From NCBI GenBank assembly GCA_002469915.1, contig DKOG01000041.1, forward strand, positions 1-9,724: DNA of 9,724 nucleotides, written 5' to 3'. Of this stretch, positions 6,012 through 9,724 are shown piece after piece. Within the stretch, counting starts at the first letter, position 1; every line of letters begins with the position of its first letter. The position numbers and the translations under genes were made by a program. The DNA is from Bacteroidetes bacterium UBA7368 (GTDB lineage: Bacteria; Bacteroidota; Rhodothermia; Rhodothermales; UBA10348). The notes under the pieces are model-generated. The model ran no database searches, was not told the origin of the DNA, and worked only from the letters and a program-made list of their open reading frames with translations.

Positions 6012-7239
6012 CCCTTCGGATCAAGAAGCGCTTAGAACCCAGCAAGCCTTTGCAACCGTCGTTCTGAGGCAATACTGGGGGTTTTCGGACTTTCGTCCTG
6101 CGCAAAGAGAAGTGATTAACTCAGTGCTTGAAAAACGGGACACGCTGGGACTGTTACCCACAGGCGGGGGGAAGTCCATTTGCTTTCAGGTACCCGGTAT
6201 TGTTTTTGGAGGGGTCACATTGGTCATTTCACCGCTGATTTCTCTTATGCACGATCAGGTTGTTGGCCTAACCATGCGAGGCATTCCTGCGTTTTCAATG
6301 ACCGGACGTGTTGAGCCAGCTGTTTTCGGGCACGTTCTGACACGTATGAAAGGGGGCCCCTTCTTCTTGTATTTAGCTCCTGAGCGTCTTAAGTCGCGTC
6401 AACTAAGACGCCTGATTCAGCAATCTAGCGTGCGACTCATTGCAGTGGACGAGGCTCATTGCATCAGTTCATGGGGACATGATTTCAGAACGGCCTATCG
6501 CGCTATTTTTGAACTCAGAAATGCTCTTCCTGACGTTCCTATGTGTGCCGTTACCGCCACAGCTACTCCACGAACTCGCAGGGATATTGTCCAAAGCTTG
6601 AAAATGAAAGCAGCTAGAACGATCCAGTCCTCATTTGATCGGCCAAATATCCACTTTTCAATTACCCACCAAATGGATGCTCGCCCACGCGTGTTATCTC
6701 ATTTGGAATCGACTCCCGGGCCTGCCATTCTCTATGATTCGACCCGCCAGGGAGTTGAGGTATGGACAGAAAAGTTGACCCGAGCTGGAATTAGTGTGCG
6801 GGCCTATCACGGAGGGATGGATCAGGAGGAGCGGGAGCGCAATCAAAGGGCTTGGATGCAGAAAAAGGTTCGGGTCATGGTCGCCACGAATGCCTTTGGA
6901 ATGGGTATCGATCGCGCGGATGTGCGCTTAGTGCTACATGTTGGCCTTCCTGCATCCTTGGAGGCATACTATCAGGAAGCGGGGCGGGCCGGCCGGGACG
7001 GCCGGCCCGCATTAGCAGAAATCATTGTCACGCCGGATGCACAGTTAGCTAGGCTGGCGCTCCTGCAGGACGGAACGATTCGAAAGCTACGGGTAAGGCG
7101 ATCAAGACGGCTTTTTGGCTACATGCGTAGATACGTAGACCGCCCTCTGTGTCGTCGCTGGGGGTTGCTCGGCTACTTTTCAGAACTCAGCCCCCAACAA
7201 TGCGGAAACTGTGACATTTGCGCTCGTCAATTACCTTGA
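5989..7239 (+). CDS. recQ: RecQ-family ATP-dependent DNA helicase, short form
   Basis: A 3'-5' DNA helicase of the RecQ family, here about 416 residues. Numbered from the TTG at 5989: motif 0 FRPAQ at 35-39, Walker A TGGGKS at 58-63, DEAH at 154-157, the RecQ aromatic loop SSWGHDFR at 160-167, TATATP at 189-194, ATNAFGMGID at 299-308, and motif VI QEAGRAGRDG at 329-338. Four cysteines (388, 405, 408, 411; CGNCDIC at the end) form the RecQ zinc site. The protein stops four residues later, so the winged-helix RQC part and the HRDC domain of classical RecQ are absent. No ATG lies near the expected start: ATG 5923 would overlap aroK by 89 nt and add an Arg/Ser-rich tail, so TTG 5989 (23-nt overlap) is preferred with doubt. 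The 3' end overlaps the convergent lipoprotein gene by 13 nt. Confidence 0.88.
   Translation: MTPSDTGSPSDQEALRTQQAFATVVLRQYWGFSDFRPAQREVINSVLEKRDTLGLLPTGGGKSICFQVPGIVFGGVTLVISPLISLMHDQVVGLTMRGIPAFSMTGRVEPAVFGHVLTRMKGGPFFLYLAPERLKSRQLRRLIQQSSVRLIAVDEAHCISSWGHDFRTAYRAIFELRNALPDVPMCAVTATATPRTRRDIVQSLKMKAARTIQSSFDRPNIHFSITHQMDARPRVLSHLESTPGPAILYDSTRQGVEVWTEKLTRAGISVRAYHGGMDQEERERNQRAWMQKKVRVMVATNAFGMGIDRADVRLVLHVGLPASLEAYYQEAGRAGRDGRPALAEIIVTPDAQLARLALLQDGTIRKLRVRRSRRLFGYMRRYVDRPLCRRWGLLGYFSELSPQQCGNCDICARQLP
6984..7010 (+). repeat. Perfect GC-only inverted repeat inside recQ
   Basis: The arms 6984-6995 (GCGGGCCGGCCG) and 6999-7010 (CGGCCGGCCCGC) are exact reverse complements, giving a 12-bp stem of only G-C pairs with loop GGA. 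It encodes the GRAGRDGRP part of helicase motif VI, where glycine and arginine codons allow high GC. No T-tract follows, so it is not an intrinsic terminator. A function is not shown. Confidence 0.85.
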
Positions 7240-7601
7240 ACGGAAGCTCGATCCAGAACTCGATTGTAGGTAGCTAGAAAACGTTCTGGATCAAGTAATT
7301 GGTCTTCTATCAGGGACGCAAAAGTATCTTCATTCAGTCCGTGTAGGTTCAATACAGAGTCCCTAAGGCCGAGGTCGGTGAAAGTCAGATTCGCGATACT
7401 CGTACCGGATTCATCGGTCTCTGCGCGGGCGGAAAGAAACGCCCTGGCATCTACTTCATGCAGATCAATCAAGACCTGAACCAGTACGGAATCTGTATCG
7501 GCATATCCCATTGACGTACGATCTGTAGCGTCAGAGCACGCGGAAACTAGAATCGGGATAACGATCAAGGAGAAGAGTAGAATGGGAAAACGTGAATGCA
7601 C
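7227..7601 (-). CDS. Small DUF4296-like lipoprotein
   Basis: A 124-residue predicted lipoprotein of unknown function. Seen: hydrophobic residues 6-19 and lipobox LVSAC with Cys22, then a mostly helical acidic region. LVQVLIDLHEVDARAF near 40-55, LRDSVLNLHGLNEDTF near 79-94, and DPERFLATYNRVLDRA near the C-terminus resemble the pattern of Bacteroidota DUF4296 proteins (iL.DlhlaEa, a short helix ending in hGi, and a final Y..V...L). That family match is by eye. The start is GTG at 7601, 2 nt after the stop of the DUF4837-like gene (TGACCGTG), so expression is probably coupled to it. The 3' end overlaps recQ on the other strand by 13 nt. It probably sits at the inner face of the outer membrane; no enzymatic motif is visible. 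Confidence 0.7.
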   Translation of the reverse strand: MHSRFPILLFSLIVIPILVSACSDATDRTSMGYADTDSVLVQVLIDLHEVDARAFLSARAETDESGTSIANLTFTDLGLRDSVLNLHGLNEDTFASLIEDQLLDPERFLATYNRVLDRASVQGN

Positions 7602-7603
7602 GG

Positions 7604-8722
7604 TCAGGAGGCTGGCTGATTGATTGATGCCACATCGGTTCGTGTACGGAAGGTGTAAGCGATCACTTCCATTTGGCGAAGGAACTCTCTCTTGTCATAT
7701 CCCGGAGCAAATACCATCCCATCAATCATATACAATCTTCCAGTGTCTTCGTCGTAGAAGGTGTAATTCAGAAAGGGACCACCCATACCGTACTCCACCA
7801 TATTCCGGTCTTCATCTCGACCTATCATATGCCAGAGGCCGCGTGTTTCGTAGGCAAAGCGGCCCATGAAATCAATGTTTTCTGTATTCAGTTCACGGCG
7901 GATATCGATGGCTATAAAACCGTCCATATTCCCTTTGATATGTGTTTCCGTGAGACGTTGTCTAGCCTCATGAATCCACTCGGGTGTCAGATTCGCAGGA
8001 TTGAAATCATCTATGTAGTACGCGAAGACGCTTCTCCATGAATTAGAGGTTACGACCCTGCGCCACCAGACAAAATCAGTGGTATCTATCGCCGTGAAGT
8101 AGTCATGTTGAGCATTGATTGCAAAGCCATGCTTGTCCATCAGAGCCGCTTCCATATCCGGTTGACGCCCCTTTTCGAACATATCAACTTCCAGGCGTTC
8201 CCGAGTTATGGTATTGAATGTGTAGCGAATGTCTTCACCGCGTTCTTCGAGCAATGTCATAAGAGATTCTTCAGAATCTCCAAGTAGATAGACGACCTGC
8301 TGATTTGCTCGCCACAGATCGGATCTTGAAACGACTGTTGACTCTCCATTCATAATGGCAGATTCAACCTGCTCGTCTAGCCGAGACCGAAGAAAGGATG
8401 CTTCGGACGATTCACTGGATAGTGGGGAAATAAAGAGAACGTTTTTCTGTTTTTGAATCGCTTCCATCGCGCTCTGTGAGGAGATGGTGCGATGCCGGAG
8501 CGTGAATTCACGTTCAGGTGCTGGAAGGGTCCCCAGGTAAGGCGACACATATCTTCGGATGGATTCTCCGAGTTCACCATTCCAACTCGCTGAATCAGCG
8601 ACAACAATGATTTCACCTTCTTTACCGACCGCACTGGGTCGATATTCAAGGCTTTCACATCCTGTCAGAAAGACAAATGCGACGAGAAGTAGTGAACTAA
8701 TCGATGTTCTCAAATGGCTCAT
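7604..8722 (-). CDS. DUF4837-like lipoprotein
   Basis: A 372-residue predicted lipoprotein matching by eye the DUF4837 family of Bacteroidota, whose function is unknown. Seen: hydrophobic residues 9-19 and lipobox FLTGC with Cys22, then PSAVGKEGEIIVVADSASW near 29-47 (the usual family opening), a middle alpha/beta region, and the C-terminal part with YETRGLWHM, GGPFLNYTFYDE, RLYMIDGMVFAP and REFLRQMEVIAYTF. There are no transmembrane segments after the signal and no recognised catalytic motif. The ATG at 8722 lies inside the end of trpA (26-nt overlap), and the DUF4296-like gene begins 2 nt after its stop, so the two lipoproteins look like the distal part of a trp transcription unit. It is probably periplasmic or outer-membrane anchored. 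Confidence 0.8.
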   Translation of the reverse strand: MSHLRTSISSLLLVAFVFLTGCESLEYRPSAVGKEGEIIVVADSASWNGELGESIRRYVSPYLGTLPAPEREFTLRHRTISSQSAMEAIQKQKNVLFISPLSSESSEASFLRSRLDEQVESAIMNGESTVVSRSDLWRANQQVVYLLGDSEESLMTLLEERGEDIRYTFNTITRERLEVDMFEKGRQPDMEAALMDKHGFAINAQHDYFTAIDTTDFVWWRRVVTSNSWRSVFAYYIDDFNPANLTPEWIHEARQRLTETHIKGNMDGFIAIDIRRELNTENIDFMGRFAYETRGLWHMIGRDEDRNMVEYGMGGPFLNYTFYDEDTGRLYMIDGMVFAPGYDKREFLRQMEVIAYTFRTRTDVASINQPAS

Positions 8723-9542
8723 TCAGAGTCCCGGTTTTCAAATCGTGAATAAAGGTCTGTATTTCTAAGAGACGCTCCGCCAATGATAGCGAATTGTCTT
8801 CCCATAAACGTCTCACAAGGGAGACCAACGCTGATCCGACAATCGCACCGTCTGCATCTTGGGTCATCTCAACAACATCAGCCTGGGTTCGGATTCCAAA
8901 ACCGACCATGAGAGGGTTGTTCTTTACCAGTGACTTAGAATGCTTCAGGTAGTCCAGAATAGGCTTTTTCGATCCTAGATCGGCTCCCGTGATTCCCGTA
9001 ATTGAAACCGCATAAACAAATCCGGATGAGATCTCATCTATCTTTGTAACACGATCGCTCGGTGTAGTTGGGGCAATAAGGCTAATAAAGTCGACTCCAG
9101 AGGATTTGGCTGCCTGAACAAAGAAGGAGCCTTCTTCCGGGGGGACGTCCGGTAGAATGACACCATTTACACCACTTGACCGGGCGTCTTCGAAAAAGTT
9201 GCTCACTCCGTATCGGAGAATCGGATTACCATACCCCATTAAAATAAGCGGGGTCTCAGACGAAGCTCGAAAATCTTTTGCGATCTGCAGGGTGTCCTGC
9301 ATTGTGATTCCCCCGCTTAGGGCCACCTGAGAAGAGTACTGGATGGGCAGCCCTTCAGCCAAAGGGTCGCTAAAGGGCATACCTAATTCGATGAAGTCAG
9401 CCCCTCCTGCATCAATCGCTTGGAGAAGTGGAAGAGATGATGCGCGGTCTGGGAAGCCACTAGTCAAAAAGATACCGAGTGCTTTTTCGCCTCGTCCGAC
9501 TACAGATCGTATATGTCTGGCAATGTTAGAATCTGAAGCCAT
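8697..9542 (-). CDS. trpA: Tryptophan synthase alpha subunit
   Basis: A 281-residue TIM-barrel subunit that cleaves indole-3-glycerol phosphate to indole and glyceraldehyde 3-phosphate, passing indole to TrpB. Seen: FLTSGFPD at 25-32, the catalytic Glu52 (E. coli Glu49) in IELGMPFSDP, loop 2 at 57-68, ILPDVPPEE at 129-137, LIAPTTP at 155-161, VSITGITGA at 179-187, and phosphate-binding VGFGIRTQADV and GAIVGSALV toward the end. The residue matching the second catalytic acid, Asp60 of E. coli, is Glu63 here (LAEGLPIQ instead of LADGPTIQ). Length is normal. The ATG at 9542 follows the trpB stop after 2 nt (TAAGCATG), consistent with coupled, stoichiometric synthesis. Its 3' end overlaps the DUF4837-like gene by 26 nt. 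Confidence 0.95.
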   Translation of the reverse strand: MASDSNIARHIRSVVGRGEKALGIFLTSGFPDRASSLPLLQAIDAGGADFIELGMPFSDPLAEGLPIQYSSQVALSGGITMQDTLQIAKDFRASSETPLILMGYGNPILRYGVSNFFEDARSSGVNGVILPDVPPEEGSFFVQAAKSSGVDFISLIAPTTPSDRVTKIDEISSGFVYAVSITGITGADLGSKKPILDYLKHSKSLVKNNPLMVGFGIRTQADVVEMTQDADGAIVGSALVSLVRRLWEDNSLSLAERLLEIQTFIHDLKTGTLNEPFENID

Positions 9543-9544
9543 GC

Positions 9545-9724
9545 TTAAATGTAATTTGAGATGGTGGCCATGTCTTTGTCACCGCGCCCGGAACAACAGA
9601 CGACCATAATTTGATCAGAATCGTACTTTTTCACGAGATCGGGCAAAGCGGCTATCGCATGGGCCGTTTCCAGAGCGGGAATAATTCCTTCCGTTCTGGA
9701 GAGCAACCGAACCCCTTCAAGCGC
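9545..9724 (-). CDS. trpB: Tryptophan synthase beta subunit, C-terminal end (partial)
   Basis: The last 59 residues of the pyridoxal-phosphate enzyme that joins indole and serine to make tryptophan; the rest lies beyond the right edge. Seen: [18 protein letters not shown], containing the conserved Glu near the cofactor (E. coli Glu350), and SGRGDKD, whose Ser (E. coli Ser377) contacts the pyridine nitrogen. The usual NLSGRG is CCSGRG here. The stop is 2 nt upstream of trpA, the normal trpB-trpA order. It cannot be excluded from this fragment that upstream residues differ, but family identity is clear. Confidence 0.93.
   Translation of the reverse strand, partial: ALEGVRLLSRTEGIIPALETAHAIAALPDLVKKYDSDQIMVVCCSGRGDKDMATISNYI

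Noticed and set aside
6984..7010. The GC hairpin in recQ as a rho-independent terminator.
   Set aside because: It lies in the middle of the gene and is not followed by a T-run on either strand.
7210..7300. A frameshift cutting off the C-terminal domains of recQ.
   Set aside because: No plus-strand frame after 7239 continues with winged-helix-like sequence, and the minus-strand lipoprotein gene there has a coherent lipobox and domain pattern.
1..9724. Mobile element, defence system, CRISPR array, phage genes or tRNA genes.
   Set aside because: No transposase, integrase, direct-repeat array, terminal repeat or cloverleaf pattern was seen; codon content looks even across the window.

Overview
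The window is 9.7 kb of densely packed chromosomal DNA with eleven protein-coding genes, two of them cut by the window edges. There are no RNA genes, mobile elements, CRISPR arrays or phage genes that I can see. The gene set points to the Bacteroidota/Rhodothermota/Balneolota group. The evidence is two lipoproteins resembling Bacteroidota-type families (DUF4837-like and DUF4296-like), a YpdA-type (bacillithiol) oxidoreductase of the form found in that group, an FG-GAP/VCBS secreted protein, and almost no recognisable Shine-Dalgarno sequences. The phylum assignment is inference; no marker RNA is present.

Layout, right to left on the minus strand: the 3' end of trpB (9724-9545), trpA (9542-8697), a DUF4837-like lipoprotein (8722-7604) and a short DUF4296-like lipoprotein (7601-7227). 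These four are joined by 2-nt gaps or a 26-nt overlap and look like one transcription unit. Facing them on the plus strand is aroK (5469-6011) followed by a short RecQ-type helicase (about 5989-7239). The helicase gene overlaps the end of the DUF4296-like gene tail to tail by 13 nt. Divergent from aroK, across about 52 nt, is truA (5416-4664). It is followed on the minus strand by a Kelch-repeat lipoprotein (4616-3282), arginine deiminase arcA (3183-1951), tadA (1948-1466), ypdA (1473-493) and the 5' part of an FG-GAP repeat secreted protein (440-1).

Functionally the window mixes housekeeping steps: aromatic amino acid biosynthesis (aroK, trpB, trpA), tRNA modification (truA for pseudouridine 38-40, tadA for wobble inosine 34), DNA repair (recQ-like), arginine catabolism (arcA), thiol redox (ypdA), and four exported proteins, of which three are lipoproteins. 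The longest non-coding stretch is only about 98 nt (3184-3281), so no gap over 300 bases needs explaining.

I did not find a convincing undescribed multi-gene system. The points most worth a second look are an Asp-to-Glu change at the TrpA catalytic position equivalent to E. coli Asp60, a RecQ stripped to its helicase core plus zinc site, a perfect 12-bp all-GC hairpin inside that recQ, a YpdA lacking the N-terminal active-site Cys of Firmicutes enzymes, identical TAAGCATG stop-start junctions at two unrelated gene pairs, and a pair of lipoproteins of unknown function welded to the trp genes.
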